In this document: in pieces, positions 13,836 to 28,273 of the stretch
Numbering within the stretch: the stretch's first letter is position 1
Layout of the letters: every line of letters starts with the position of its first letter
Source: Atherix ibis
Taxonomy: Eukaryota; Arthropoda; Insecta; Diptera; Athericidae
Length of the DNA: 64,000 bases
Reading direction: 5' to 3'
Assembly: GCA_958298945.1 (NCBI GenBank)
Contig: OY282608.1
Coordinates: forward strand, 58,070,951 to 58,134,950
Notes under the pieces: generated by a model
What the model saw: the letters and a program-made list of their open reading frames with translations, nothing else
What the model was told of the DNA's origin: nothing
Databases searched by the model: none
Position numbers and translations under genes: made by a program

Positions 13836-14009
13836 CCAACCAGCCAACAAGCCAACAAACCAACAAGCCAACAAGCCAACAAACCAACAAACCAACAAAC
13901 CAACAAGCCAACAAGCCAACAAAGCAACAAACCAACAAACCAAAAAGCCAACAAGGCAAAAACCAACAAGCCAACAAACCAACAAACCAACAAGCCAACA
14001 AGGCAAAAA
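13836..14009 (+). repeat. Gamma block copy 2
   Basis: ccaaccag at 13836, gcaaaaa at 13956 (+120) and 14003 (+47). Same order of gcaacaaa and ccaaaaag between them as in the later copies. Confidence 0.9.
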
Positions 14010-14289
14010 CCAACAAACCAACAAGCCAACAAGCCAACAAACCAACAAACCAACAAGCCAACAAACCAACAAGCCAACAAACCAACAAACCAACAAGCCA
14101 ACAAGCCAACAAACCAACAAACCAACAAACCAACAAGACAACAAACCAACAAACCAACAAACCAACATGCCAACAAACCAACAAACTAAGTAACCAACAA
14201 GCCAACAAACCAACAAACCAACAAGCCAACAAGCCAACAAACCAACAAACCAACAAACCAACAAGCCAACAAACCAACAAGCCAACAAA

Positions 14290-14889
14290 CCTACAAACCA
14301 ACAAGCCAACAAGCCAACAAACCAACAAACCAACAAACCAACAAGCCAACAAGCCAACAAACCAACAAACCAACAAACCAACAAGCCAACAAACCAACAA
14401 ACCAACAAACCAACAAACCAACAAGCCAACAAACCAACAAACAAATAAACCAACAAACCAGAAAACCAACAAACCAACAAACCAACAAACCAACAAACCA
14501 ACAAACCAACCAGCCAACAAGCCAACAAACCAACAAGCCAACAAGCCAACAAACCAACAAACCAACAAACCAACAAACAAATAAACCAACAAACCAACAA
14601 ACCAATAAACCAACAAACCAACAAACAAATAAACCAACAAACCAACAAACCAACAAACCAACAAACCAACAAACCAATTAACCAACAAACCAACAAACGA
14701 ACAAACCAACAAACCAACAAACCAACAAACCAACAAACCAACAAGCCAACAAGCCAACAAAGCAACAAACCAACAAACCAACAAGCCAACAAACCAACAA
14801 GCTAACAAACCAACAAACCAACAAGCCAACAAGCCAACAAACCAACAAACCAACAAGCCAACAAACCAACAAACCAACAAGCCGACAAA
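14290..14889 (+). repeat. Alpha block copy 1 (600 bp)
   Basis: The block starts at cctacaaa (14290), passes caaataaa, ccagaaaa, ccaaccag, caaataaa, ccaataaa, caaataaa and ccaattaa, reaches cgaacaaa (14698, +408) and ends at ccgacaaa (14882, +592). After it the sequence returns to the ladder near 14.95 kb without the delta or beta parts. Confidence 0.92.
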
Positions 14890-16145
14890 CCAACCAACCA
14901 ACAAACCAACAAGCCAACAAACCAACAAGCCAACAAACCAACAAACCAACAAGCCAACAAGCCAACAAACCAACAAACCAACATGCCAACAAACCAACAA
15001 ACTAAGTAACCAACAAGCCAACAAACCAACAAACCAACAAGCCAACAAGCCAACAAACCAACAAACCAACAAACCAACAAGCCAACAAACCAACAAGCCA
15101 ACAAACCAACAAACCAACAAACCAACAAGCCAACAAACCAACAAGCCAACAAACCAACAAACCAACAAACCAACATGCCAACAAACCAACAAACTAAGTA
15201 ACCAACAAGCCAACAAACCAACAAACCAACAAGCCAACAAGCCAACAAACCAACAAACCAACAAACCAACAAGCCAACAAACCAACAAGCCAACAAACCA
15301 ACAAACCAACAAACCAACAAACCAACAAACCAACAAGCCAACAAACCAACAAGCCAACAAACCAACAAACCAACAAACCAACATGCCAACAAACCAACAA
15401 GCCAACAAACCAACAAACCAACAAACCAACAAGCCAACAAACCAACAAACCAACAAACCAACATGCCAACAAACCAACAAACTAAGTAACCAACAAGCCA
15501 ACAAACCAACAAACCAACAAGCCAACAAGCCAACAAACCAACAAACCAACAAACCAACAAACCAACAAACCAACAAGCCAACAAACCAACAAGCCAACAA
15601 ACCAACAAACCAACAAACCAACATGCCAACAAACCAACAAACTAAGTAACCAACAAGCCAACAAACCAACAAACCAACAAGCCAACAAGCCAACAAACCA
15701 ACAAACCAACAAACCAACAAGCCAACAAACCAACAAGCCAACAAACCAACAAACCAACAAACCAACATGCCAACAAACCAACAAACTAAGTAACCAACAA
15801 GCCAACAAACCAACAAACCAACAAGCCAACAAGCCAACAAACCAACAAACCAACAAACCAACAAGCCAACAAACCAACAAGCCAACAAACCAACAAACCA
15901 ACAAACCAACATGCCAACAAACCAACAAACTAAGTAACCAACAAGCCAACAAACCAACAAACCAACAAGCCAACAAGCCAACAAACCAACAAACCAACAA
16001 GACAACAAACCAACAAACCAACAAACCAACATGCCAACAAACCAACAAACTAAGTAACCAACAAGCCAACAAACCAACAAACCAACAAGCCAACAAGCCA
16101 ACAAACCAACAAACCAACAAACCAACAAACCAACAAACCAACAAA

Positions 16146-16319
16146 CCAACCAGCCAACAAGCCAACAAACCAACAAGCCAACAAGCCAACAAACCAACAA
16201 ACCAACAAACCAACAAGCCAACAAGCCAACAAAGCAACAAACCAACAAACCAAAAAGCCAACAAGGCAAAAACCAACAAGCCAACAAACCAACAAACCAA
16301 CAAGCCAACAAGGCAAAAA
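16146..16319 (+). repeat. Gamma block copy 3
   Basis: ccaaccag 16146, gcaaaaa 16266 and 16313. It is followed by caaataaa units to about 16.56 kb. The segment about 16.05-16.71 kb recurs at 26.40-27.06 kb (offset 10,346 bp). Confidence 0.9.
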
Positions 16320-16919
16320 CCAACAAACCAACAAGCCAACAAGCCAACAAACCAACAAACCAACAAGCCAACAAACCAACAAACAAATAAACCAACAAAC
16401 CAACAAACCAACAAGCCAACAAGCCAACAAACCAACAAATCAACAAACCAACAAGCCAACAAACCAACAAACCAACAAACCAACAAACCAACAAACCAAC
16501 AAACCAACAAGCCAACAAACCAACAAACCAACAAGCCAACAAACCAACAAACAAATAAACCAACAAACCAACAAACCAACAAGCCAACAAGCCAACAAAC
16601 CAACAAATCAACAAACCAACAAGCCAACAAACCAACAAACCAACAAACCAACAAACCAACAAACCAACAAACCAACAAACCAACAAACCAACAAACCAAC
16701 ATGCCAACAAACCAACAAACTAAGTAACCAACAAGCCAACAAACCAACAAGCCAACAAACCAACAAACCAACAAACCAACATGCCAACAAACCAACAAAC
16801 TAAGTAACCAACAAGCCAACAAACCAACAAACCAACAAGCCAACAAGCCAACAAACCAACAAACCAACAAACCAACAAGCCAACAAACCAACAAGCCAAC
16901 AAACCAACAAACCAACAAA

Positions 16920-17063
16920 CCAACATGCCAACAAACCAACAAACTAAGTAACCAACAAGCCAACAAACCAACAAACCAACAAGCCAACAAGCCAACAAAC
17001 CAACAAACCAACAAACCAACAAGCCAACAAACCAACAAGCCAACAAACCAACAAACCAACAAA
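16920..17063 (+). repeat. Reference 144-bp higher-order repeat (18 units)
   Basis: Unit order: ATG-unit, 2 consensus, STOP-unit, G, 2 consensus, 2 G, 3 consensus, G, consensus, G, 3 consensus; the next ATG-unit starts at 17064. This is the commonest long period in the window. Because 144 and 120 are multiples of 24, successive STOP-units fall in the same reading frame and leave the other frames open. Confidence 0.93.
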
Positions 17064-19575
17064 CCAACATGCCAACAAACCAACAAACTAAGTAACCAAC
17101 AAGCCAACAAACCAACAAACCAACAAACCAACAAGCCAACAAACCAACAAGCCAACAAACCAACAAACCAACAAACCAACATGCCAACAAACCAACAAAC
17201 TAAGTAACCAACAAGCCAACAAACCAACAAACCAACAAGCCAACAAGCCAACAAACCAACAAACCAACAAACCAACAAGCCAACAAACCAACAAGCCAAC
17301 AAACCAACAAACCAACAAACCAACATGCCAACAAACCAACAAACTAAGTAACCAACAAGCCAACAAACCAACAAACCAACAAGCCAACAAGCCAACAAAC
17401 CAACAAACCAACAAGACAACAAACCAACAAACCAACAAACCAACATGCCAACAAACCAACAAACTAAGTAACCAACAAGCCAACAAACCAACAAACCAAC
17501 AAGCCAACAAGCCAACAAACCAACAAACCAACAAACCAACAAGCCAACAAACCAACAAGCCAACAAACCAACAAACCAACAAACCAACATGCCAACAAAC
17601 CAACAAACTAAGTAACCAACAAGCCAACAAACCAACAAACCAACAAGCCAACAAGCCAACAAACCAACAAACCAACAAACCAACAAGCCAACAAACCAAC
17701 AAGCCAACACACCAACAAACCAACAAACCAACATGCCAACAAACCAACAAACTAAGTAACCAACAAGCCAACAAACCAACAAACCAACAAACCAACAAGC
17801 CAACAAACCAACAAGCCAACAAACCAACAAACCAACAAACCAACATGCCAACAAACCAACAAACTAAGTAACCAACAAGCCAACAAACCAACAAACCAAC
17901 AAGCCAACAAGCCAACAAACCAACAAACTAAGTAACCAACAAGCCAACAAACCAACAAGCCAACAAACCAACAAACCAACAAACCAACATGCCAACAAAC
18001 CAACAAACTAAGTAACCAACAAGCCAACAAACCAACAAACCAACAAGCCAACAAGCCAACAAACCAACAAACCAACAAACCAACAAGCCAACAAACCAAC
18101 AAGCCAACAAACCAACAAACCAACAAACCAACATGCCAACAAACCAACAAACTAAGTAACCAACAAGCCAACAAACCAACAAACCAACAAGCCAACAAGC
18201 CAACAAACCAACAAACCAACAAACCAACAAGCCAACAAACCAACAAGCCAACAAACCAACAAACCAACAAACCAACATGCCAACAAACCAACAAACTAAG
18301 TAACCAACAAGCCAACAAACCAACAAACCAACAAACCAACAAGCCAACAAACCAACAAGCCAACAAACCAACAAACCAACAAACCAACATGCCAACAAAC
18401 CAACAAACTAAGTAACCAACAAGCCAACAAACCAACAAACCAACAAGCCAACAAGCCAACAAACCAACAAACCAACAAACCAACAAGCCAACAAACCAAC
18501 AAGCCAACAAACCAACAAACCAACAAACCAACATGCCAACAAACCAACAAACTAAGTAACCAACAAGCCAACAAACCAACAAACCAACAAGCCAACAAGC
18601 CAACAAACCAACAAACCAACAAGACAACAAACCAACAAACCAACAAACCAACAAACCAACAAACCAACAAACCAACAAACCAACAAACCAACAAACCAAC
18701 ATGCCAACAAACCAACAAACTAAGTAACCAACAAGCCAACAAACCAACAAGCCAACAAACCAACAAACCAACAAACCAACATGCCAACAAACCAACAAAC
18801 TAAGTAACCAACAAGCCAACAAACCAACAAACTAACAAGCCAACAAGCCAACAAACCAACAAACCAACAAACCAACAAGCCAACAAGCCAACAAACCAAC
18901 AAGCCAACAAACCAACAAACCAACAAACCAACATGCCAACAAACCAACAAACTAAGTAACCAACAAGCCAACAAACCAACAAACCAACAAGCCAACAAGC
19001 CAACAAACCAACAAACCAACAAACCAACAAGCCAACAAACCAACAAGCCAACAAACCAACAAACCAACAAACCAACATGCCAACAAACCAACAAACTAAG
19101 TAACCAACAAGCCAACAAACCAACAAACCAACAAACCAACAAGCCAACAAACCAACAAGCCAACAAACCAACAAACCAACAAACCAACATGCCAACAAAC
19201 CAACAAACTAAGTAACCAACAAGCCAACAAACCAACAAACCAACAAGCCAACAAGCCAACAAACCAACAAACCAACAAACCAACAAGCCAACAAACCAAC
19301 AAGCCAACAAACCAACAAACCAACAAACCAACATGCCAACAAACCAACAAACTAAGTAACCAACAAGCCAACAAACCAACAAACCAACAAGCCAACAAGC
19401 CAACAAACCAACAAACCAACAAGACAACAAACCAACAAACCAACAAACCAACATGCCAACAAACCAACAAACTAAGTAACCAACAAGCCAACAAACCAAC
19501 AAACCAACAAGCCAACAAGCCAACAAACCAACAAACCAACAAACCAACAAGCCAACAAACCAACAAGCCAACAAA

Positions 19576-21141
19576 CCTACAAACCAACAAGCCAACAAGC
19601 CAACAAACCAACAAACCAACAAACCAACAAGCCAACAAGCCAACAAACCAACAAACCAACAAACCAACAAGCCAACAAACCAACAAACCAACAAACCAAC
19701 AAACCAACAAGCCAACAAACCAACAAACAAATAAACCAACAAACCAGAAAACCAACAAACCAACAAACCAACAAACCAACAAACCAACAAACCAACCAGC
19801 CAACAAGCCAACAAACCAACAAGCCAACAAGCCAACAAACCAACAAACCAACAAACCAACAAACAAATAAACCAACAAACCAACAAACCAATAAACCAAC
19901 AAACCAACAAACAAATAAACCAACAAACCAACAAACCAACAAACCAACAAACCAACAAACCAATTAACCAACAAACCAACAAACGAACAAACCAACAAAC
20001 CAACAAACCAACAAACCAACAAACCAACAAGCCAACAAGCCAACAAAGCAACAAACCAACAAACCAACAAGCCAACAAACCAACAAGCTAACAAACCAAC
20101 AAACCAACAAGCCAACAAGCCAACAAACCAACAAACCAACAAGCCAACAAACCAACAAACCAACAAGCCGACAAACCAACCAACCAACAAACCAACAAGC
20201 CAACAAACCAACAAGCCAACAAACCAACAAACCAACAAGCCAACAAGCCAAAAACCAACAAACCAACAAACCACCAAGCCAACAAACCAACAAACCAACA
20301 AACCAACAAACCAACAAACCAACAAGCCAACAAACCAACAAACAAATAAATCAACAAACCAAAAAACCAACAAACCAACAAACCAACAAACCAACAAACC
20401 AACAAACCAAGTAACCAAAAAGCCAACAAACTAACAAACCAACAAGCCAACAAGCCAACAAACCAACAAACCAACAAATCAACAAGCCAACAAGCCAACA
20501 AACCAACAAACCAACAAACCAACAAGCCAACAAACCAACAAACCAACAAGCCAACAAGCCAACAAACCAACAAACCAACAAACCAAAAAACCAACAAACC
20601 AACAAACCAACAAGCCAACAAACCAACAAACCAACAAACCAACAAGCCAACAAACCAACAAACAAATAAACCAACAAACCAACAAACCAACAAGCCAACA
20701 AGCCAACAAGCCAACAAGCCAACAAACCAACAAACCAACAAGCCAAAAAACCAACAAACCAACAAACCAACAAACCAATAAGCCAACAAACCAAGAAACA
20801 AATAAACCAACAAACCAGAAAACCAACAAACCAACAAACCAACAAACCAACAAACCAACAAACCAACCAGCCAACAAGCCAACAAACCAACAAGCCAACA
20901 AGCCAACAAACCAACAAACCAACAAACCAACAAGCCAACAAAGCAACAAACCAACAAACCAAAAAGCCAACAAACCAACAAGCTAACAAACCAACAAACC
21001 AACAAGCCAACAAGCCAACAAACCAACAAACCAACAAGCGAACAAACCAACAAACCAACAAGCCGACAAACCAACAAACCAACAAACCAACAAGCCAACA
21101 AACCAACAAGCCAACAAACCAACAAACCAACAAGGCAAAAA
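19576..21141 (+). repeat. Full alpha-delta-beta composite, copy A (1,566 bp)
   Basis: Alpha: cctacaaa 19576, cgaacaaa 19984, ccgacaaa 20168. Delta: ccaaaaa 20248, ccaccaag 20271. Beta: ccaagtaa 20407, ccaagaaa 20791, ccgacaaa 21063, gcaaaaa 21135. This is one of only two complete composites in the window; the other is at 53299-54864 with every marker shifted by exactly 33,723 bp. It is the richest sequence in rare unit types and probably represents the parent from which the partial copies derive. Confidence 0.92.
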
Positions 21142-21661
21142 CCAACAAACCAACAAGCCAACAAGCCAACAAACCAACAAACCAACAAGCCAACAAACCA
21201 ACAAACAAATAAACCAACAAACCAACAAACCAACAAGCCAACAAGCCAACAAACCAACAAATCAACAAACCAACAAGCCAACAAACCAACAAACCAACAA
21301 ACCAACAAACCAACAAACCAACAAACCAACAAACCAACAAACCAACAAACCAACAAGCCAAAAAGCCAACAAACCAACAAACCAATAAGCCAACAAACCA
21401 ACAAACCAACAAACCAACATGCCAACAAACCAACAAACTAAGTAACCAACAAGCCAACAAACCAACAAACCAACAAGCCAACAAGCCAACAAACCAACAA
21501 ACCAACAAGACAACAAACCAACAAACCAACAAACCAACATGCCAACAAACCAACAAACTAAGTAACCAACAAGCCAACAAACCAACAAACCAACAAGCCA
21601 ACAAGCCAACAAACCAACAAACCAACAAACCAACAAGCCAACAAACCAACAAGCCAACAAA

Positions 21662-22261
21662 CCTACAAACCAACAAGCCAACAAGCCAACAAACCAACAA
21701 ACCAACAAACCAACAAGCCAACAAGCCAACAAACCAACAAACCAACAAACCAACAAGCCAACAAACCAACAAACCAACAAACCAACAAACCAACAAGCCA
21801 ACAAACCAACAAACAAATAAACCAACAAACCAGAAAACCAACAAACCAACAAACCAACAAACCAACAAACCAACAAACCAACCAGCCAACAAGCCAACAA
21901 ACCAACAAGCCAACAAGCCAACAAACCAACAAACCAACAAACCAACAAACAAATAAACCAACAAACCAACAAACCAATAAACCAACAAACCAACAAACAA
22001 ATAAACCAACAAACCAACAAACCAACAAACCAACAAACCAACAAACCAATTAACCAACAAACCAACAAACGAACAAACCAACAAACCAACAAACCAACAA
22101 ACCAACAAACCAACAAGCCAACAAGCCAACAAAGCAACAAACCAACAAACCAACAAGCCAACAAACCAACAAGCTAACAAACCAACAAACCAACAAGCCA
22201 ACAAGCCAACAAACCAACAAACCAACAAGCCAACAAACCAACAAACCAACAAGCCGACAAA
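21662..22261 (+). repeat. Alpha block copy 3
   Basis: cctacaaa 21662, cgaacaaa 22070, ccgacaaa 22254, the standard +408/+592 spacing. It is not followed by delta or beta but returns to the ladder by about 22.4 kb. The flanking segment recurs at 59 kb with offset 37,381 bp. Confidence 0.92.
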
Positions 22262-23661
22262 CCAACCAACCAACAAACCAACAAGCCAACAAACCAACAA
22301 GCCAACAAACCAACAAGCCAACAAACCAACAAACCAACAAACCAACAAGCCAACAAACCAACAAGCCAACAAACCAACAAACCAACAAACCAACATGCCA
22401 ACAAACCAACAAACTAAGTAACCAACAAGCCAACAAACCAACAAACCAACAAGCCAACAAGCCAACAAACCAAAAAACCAACAAACCAACAAACCAACAA
22501 ACCAACAAACCAACATGCCAACAAACCAACAAACTAAGTAACCAACAAGCCAACAAACCAACAAACCAACAAGCCAACAAGCCAACAAACCAACAAACCA
22601 ACAAACCAACAAGCCAACAAACCAACAAGCCAACAAACCAACAAACCAACAAACCAACATGCCAACAAACCAACAAACTAAGTAACCAACAAGCCAACAA
22701 ACCAACAAACCAACAAGCCAACAAGCCAACAAACCAACAAACCAACAAACCAACAAGCCAACAAACCAACAAGCCAACAAACCAACAAACCAACAAACCA
22801 ACAAGCCAACAAACCAACAAGCCAACAAACCAACAAGCCAACAAGCCAACAAACCAACAAACCAACAAACCAACAAGCCAACAAACCAACAAGCCAACAA
22901 ACCAACAAACCAACAAACCAACATGCCAACAAACCAACAAACCAACAAACCAACATGCCAACAAACCAACAAACTAAGTAACCAACAAGCCAACAAACCA
23001 ACAAACCAACAAGCCAACAAGCCAACAAACCAACAAGCCAACAAACCAACAAGCCAACAAACCAACAAACCAACAAACCAACAAGCCAACAAACCAACAA
23101 GCCAACAAACCAACAAACCAACAAACCAACATGCCAACAAACCAACAAACTAAGTAACCAACAAGCCAACAAACCAACAAACCAACAAGCCAACAAGCCA
23201 ACAAACCAACAAACCAACAAACCAACAAGCCAACAAACCAACAAGCCAACAAACCAACAAACCAACAAACCAACATGCCAACAAACCAACAAACTAAGTA
23301 ACCAACAAGCCAACAAACCAACAAACCAACAAGCCAACAAGCCAACAAACCAACAAACCAACAAACCAACAAGCCAACAAACCAACAAGCCAACAAACCA
23401 ACAAACCAACAAACCAACATGCCAACAAACCAACAAACTAAGTAACCAACAAGCCAACAAACCAACAAACCAACAAGCCAACAAGCCAACAAACCAACAA
23501 ACCAACAAGACAACAAACCAACAAACCAACAAACCAACATGCCAACAAACCAACAAACTAAGTAACCAACAAGCCAACAAACCAACAAACCAACAAGCCA
23601 ACAAGCCAACCAACCAACAAACCAACAAACCAACAAGCCAACAAACCAACAAGCCAACAAA

Positions 23662-24803
23662 CCTACAAACCAACAAGCCAACAAGCCAACAAACCAACAA
23701 ACCAACAAACCAACAAGCCAACAAGCCAACAAACCAACAAACCAACAAACCAACAAGCCAACAAACCAACAAACCAACAAACCAACAAACCAACAAGCCA
23801 ACAAACCAACAAACAAATAAACCAACAAACCAGAAAACCAACAAACCAACAAACCAACAAACCAACAAACCAACAAACCAACCAGCCAACAAGCCAACAA
23901 ACCAACAAGCCAACAAGCCAACAAACCAACAAACCAACAAACCAACAAACAAATAAACCAACAAACCAACAAACCAATAAACCAACAAACCAACAAACAA
24001 ATAAACCAACAAACCAACAAACCAACAAACCAACAAACCAACAAACCAATTAACCAACAAACCAACAAACGAACAAACCAACAAACCAACAAACCAACAA
24101 ACCAACAAACCAACAAGCCAACAAGCCAACAAAGCAACAAACCAACAAACCAACAAGCCAACAAACCAACAAGCTAACAAACCAACAAACCAACAAGCCA
24201 ACAAGCCAACAAACCAACAAACCAACAAGCCAACAAACCAACAAACCAACAAGCCGACAAACCAACCAACCAACAAACCAACAAGCCAACAAACCAACAA
24301 GCCAACAAACCAACAAACCAACAAGCCAACAAGCCAAAAACCAACAAACCAACAAACCACCAAGCCAACAAACCAACAAACCAACAAACCAACAAACCAA
24401 CAAACCAACAAGCCAACAAACCAACAAACAAATAAATCAACAAACCAAAAAACCAACAAACCAACAAACCAACAAACCAACAAACCAACAAACCAAGTAA
24501 CCAAAAAGCCAACAAACTAACAAACCAACAAGCCAACAAGCCAACAAACCAACAAGCCAACAAGCCAACAAACCAACAAACCAACAAACCAACAAGCCAA
24601 CAAAGCAACAAACCAACAAACCAAAAAGCCAACAAACCAACAAGCTAACAAACCAACAAACCAACAAGCCAACAAGCCAACAAACCAACAAACCAACAAG
24701 CGAACAAACCAACAAACCAACAAGCCGACAAACCAACAAACCAACAAACCAACAAGCCAACAAACCAACAAGCCAACAAACCAACAAACCAACAAGGCAA
24801 AAA
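23662..24803 (+). repeat. Alpha-delta-beta composite with 424-bp deletion in beta
   Basis: cctacaaa 23662, cgaacaaa 24070, ccgacaaa 24254, ccaaaaa 24334, ccaagtaa 24493 match copy A at offset 4,086 bp. The closing gcaaaaa at 24797 is only 304 bp after ccaagtaa instead of 728, and matches copy A at offset 3,662. The difference, 424 bp, is exactly 53 octamers, so the deletion kept the register, as expected of misaligned recombination. Confidence 0.9.
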
Positions 24804-25099
24804 CCAACAAACCAACAAGCCAACAAGCCAACAAACCAACAAACCAACAAGCCAACAAACCAACAAACAAATAAACCAACAAACCAACAAACCAACAAGC
24901 CAACAAGCCAACAAACCAACAAATCAACAAACCAACAAGCCAACAAACCAACAAACCAACAAACCAACAAACCAACAAACCAACAAACCAACAAACCAAC
25001 AAACCAACAAACCAACAAGCCAAAAAGCCAACAAACCAACAAACCAATAAGCCAACAAACCAACAAACCAACAAACCAACATGCCAACAAACCAACAAA

Positions 25100-26400
25100 C
25101 TAAGTAACCAACAAGCCAACAAACCAACAAACCAACAAGCCAACAAGCCAACAAACCAAAAAACCAACAAACCAACAAACCAACAAACCAACAAACCAAC
25201 ATGCCAACAAACCAACAAACTAAGTAACCAACAAGCCAACAAACCAACAAACCAACAAGCCAACAAGCCAACAAACCAACAAACCAACAAACCAACAAGC
25301 CAACAAACCAACAAGCCAACAAACCAACAAACCAACAAACCAACATGCCAACAAACCAACAAACTAAGTAACCAACAAGCCAACAAACCAACAAACCAAC
25401 AAGCCAACAAGCCAACAAACCAACAAACCAACAAACCAACAAGCCAACAAACCAACAAGCCAACAAACCAACAAACCAACAAACCAACAAGCCAACAAAC
25501 CAACAAGCCAACAAACCAACAAGCCAACAAGCCAACAAGCCAACAAGCCAACAAACCAACAAACCAACAAACCAACAAGCCAACAAACCAACAAGCCAAC
25601 AAACCAACAAACCAACAAACCAACAAGCCAACAAACCAACAAGCCAACAAACCAACAAGCCAACAAGCCAACAAACCAACAAACCAACAAACCAACAAGC
25701 CAACAAACCAACAAGCCAACAAACCAACAAACCAACAAACCAACAAGCCAACAAACCAACAAACCAACAAACCAACATGCCAACAAACCAACAAACTAAG
25801 TAACCAACAAGCCAACAAACCAACAAACCAACAAGCCAACAAGCCAACAAACCAACAAACCAACAAACCAACAAGCCAACAAACCAACAAGCCAACAAAC
25901 CAACAAACCAACAAACCAACAAGCCAACAAACCAACAAGCCAACAAACCAACAAACCAACAAACCAACATGCCAACAAACCAACAAACTAAGTAACCAAC
26001 AAGCCAACAAACCAACAAACCAACAAGCCAACAAGCCAACAAACCAACAAACCAACAAACCAACAAGCCAACAAACCAACAAGCCAACAAACCAACAAAC
26101 CAACAAACCAACATGCCAACAAACCAACAAACTAAGTAACCAACAAGCCAACAAACCAACAAACCAACAAGCCAACAAGCCAACAAACCAACAAACCAAC
26201 AAACCAACAAGCCAACAAACCAACAAGCCAACAAACCAACAAACCAACAAACCAACATGCCAACAAACCAACAAACTAAGTAACCAACAAGCCAACAAAC
26301 CAACAAACCAACAAGCCAACAAGCCAACAAACCAACAAACCAACAAGACAACAAACCAACAAACCAACAAACCAACATGCCAACAAACCAACAAACTAAG
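25100..26400 (+). repeat. Ladder zone without rare blocks
   Basis: Runs of the 120/144-bp forms plus longer intervals lacking ATG/STOP units (about 25.45-25.76 kb), where consensus and G-units alternate. No genes or diagnostic rare units seen. Confidence 0.85.
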
Positions 26401-26491
26401 TAACCAACAAGCCAACAAACCAACAAACCAACAAGCCAACAAGCCAACAAACCAACAAACCAACAAACCAACAAACCAACAAACCAACAAA

Positions 26492-26665
26492 CCAACCAGC
26501 CAACAAGCCAACAAACCAACAAGCCAACAAGCCAACAAACCAACAAACCAACAAACCAACAAGCCAACAAGCCAACAAAGCAACAAACCAACAAACCAAA
26601 AAGCCAACAAGGCAAAAACCAACAAGCCAACAAACCAACAAACCAACAAGCCAACAAGGCAAAAA
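26492..26665 (+). repeat. Gamma block copy 4
   Basis: ccaaccag 26492, gcaaaaa 26612 and 26659; followed by caaataaa units, one of them at 26898, as after copy 3. Confidence 0.9.
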
Positions 26666-28273
26666 CCAACAAACCAACAAGCCAACAAGCCAACAAACCA
26701 ACAAACCAACAAGCCAACAAACCAACAAACAAATAAACCAACAAACCAACAAACCAACAAGCCAACAAGCCAACAAACCAACAAATCAACAAACCAACAA
26801 GCCAACAAACCAACAAACCAACAAACCAACAAACCAACAAACCAACAAACCAACAAGCCAACAAACCAACAAACCAACAAGCCAACAAACCAACAAACAA
26901 ATAAACCAACAAACCAACAAACCAACAAGCCAACAAGCCAACAAACCAACAAATCAACAAACCAACAAGCCAACAAACCAACAAACCAACAAACCAACAA
27001 ACCAACAAACCAACAAACCAACAAACCAACAAACCAACAAACCAACATGCCAACAAACCAACAAACTAAGTAACCAACAAGCCAACAAACCAACAAACCA
27101 ACAAGCCAACAAGCCAACAAACCAACAAACCAACAAACCAACAAGCCAACAAACCAACAAGCCAACAAACCAACAAACCAACAAACCAACATGCCAACAA
27201 ACCAACAAACTAAGTAACCAACAAGCCAACAAACCAACAAACCAACAAGCCAACAAGCCAACAAACCAACAAACCAACAAGACAACAAACCAACAAACCA
27301 ACAAACCAACATGCCAACAAACCAACAAACTAAGTAACCAACAAGCCAACAAACCAACAAACCAACAAGCCAACAAGCCAACAAACCAACAAACCAACAA
27401 ACCAACAAACCAACAAACCAACAAACCAACCAGCCAACAAGCCAACAAACCAACAAGCCAACAAGCCAACAAACCAACAAACCAACAAACCAACAAGCCA
27501 ACAAACCAACAAACTAAGTAACCAACAAGCCAACAAACCAACAAACCAACAAGCCAACAAGCCAACAAACCAACAAACCAACAAGACAACAAACCAACAA
27601 ACCAACAAACCAACATGCCAACAAACCAACAAACTAAGTAACCAACAAGCCAACAAGCCAACAAACCAACAAACCAACAAACCAACAAACCAACAAACCA
27701 ACAAGCCAACAAACCAACAAGCCAACAAACCAACAAACCAACAAACCAACATGCCAACAAACCAACAAACTAAGTAACCAACAAGCCAACAAACCAACAA
27801 ACCAACAAGCCAACAAGCCAACAAACCAACAAACCAACAAACCAACAAGCCAACAAACCAACAAGCCAACAAACCAACAAACCAACAAACCAACATGCCA
27901 ACAAACCAACAAACTAAGTAACCAACAAGCCAACAAACCAACAAACCAACAAGCCAACAAGCCAACAAACCAACAAACCAACAAACCAACAAGCCAACAA
28001 ACCAACAAGCCAACAAACCAACAAACCAACAAACCAACATGCCAACAAACCAACAAACTAAGTAACCAACAAGCCAACAAACCAACAAACCAACAAGCCA
28101 ACAAGCCAACAAACCAACAAACCAACAAGACAACAAACCAACAAACCAACAAACCAACATGCCAACAAACCAACAAACTAAGTAACCAACAAGCTAACAA
28201 ACCAACAAACCAACAAGCCAACAAGCCAACAAACCAACAAACCAACAAACCAACAAACCAACAAACCAACAAA

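Larger units (their letters stand above)
9900..14950 (+). repeat. First complex zone: gamma, beta and alpha material interleaved
   Basis: Diagnostic units absent from the first 9.9 kb appear together here: ccaaccag at 9913, paired gcaaaaa at 10041 and 10088, ccaagtaa at 10311 and 11957, ccgacaaa at 10903 and 11718, cgaacaaa at 11534, and a full alpha block from 14290. Blocks are interleaved with short runs of the 120/144-bp ladder, as expected if larger segments have recombined into the ladder. No coding sequence. Confidence 0.85.
14950..19520 (+). repeat. Ladder zone with 144-, 120-, 112- and 80-bp periods
   Basis: ATG-unit starts at 16776, 16920, 17064, 17176, 17320, 17440, 17584, 17728, 17840, 17984, 18128, 18272, 18384 and 18528 give steps of 144, 144, 112, 144, 120, 144, 144, 112, 144, 144, 144, 112 and 144 bp, then 176 bp to 18704. 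The step 16696 to 16776 is 80 bp. The zone contains one gamma block (16146-16319) followed by caaataaa units (about 16.38-16.56 kb). No genes. Confidence 0.9.

Noticed and set aside
14674..14681. CCAAT-box promoter elements in ccaattaa and ccaataaa units
   Set aside because: Single-base variants of the repeat unit with no adjacent gene or core promoter; the motif match is expected from ccaac-type units.
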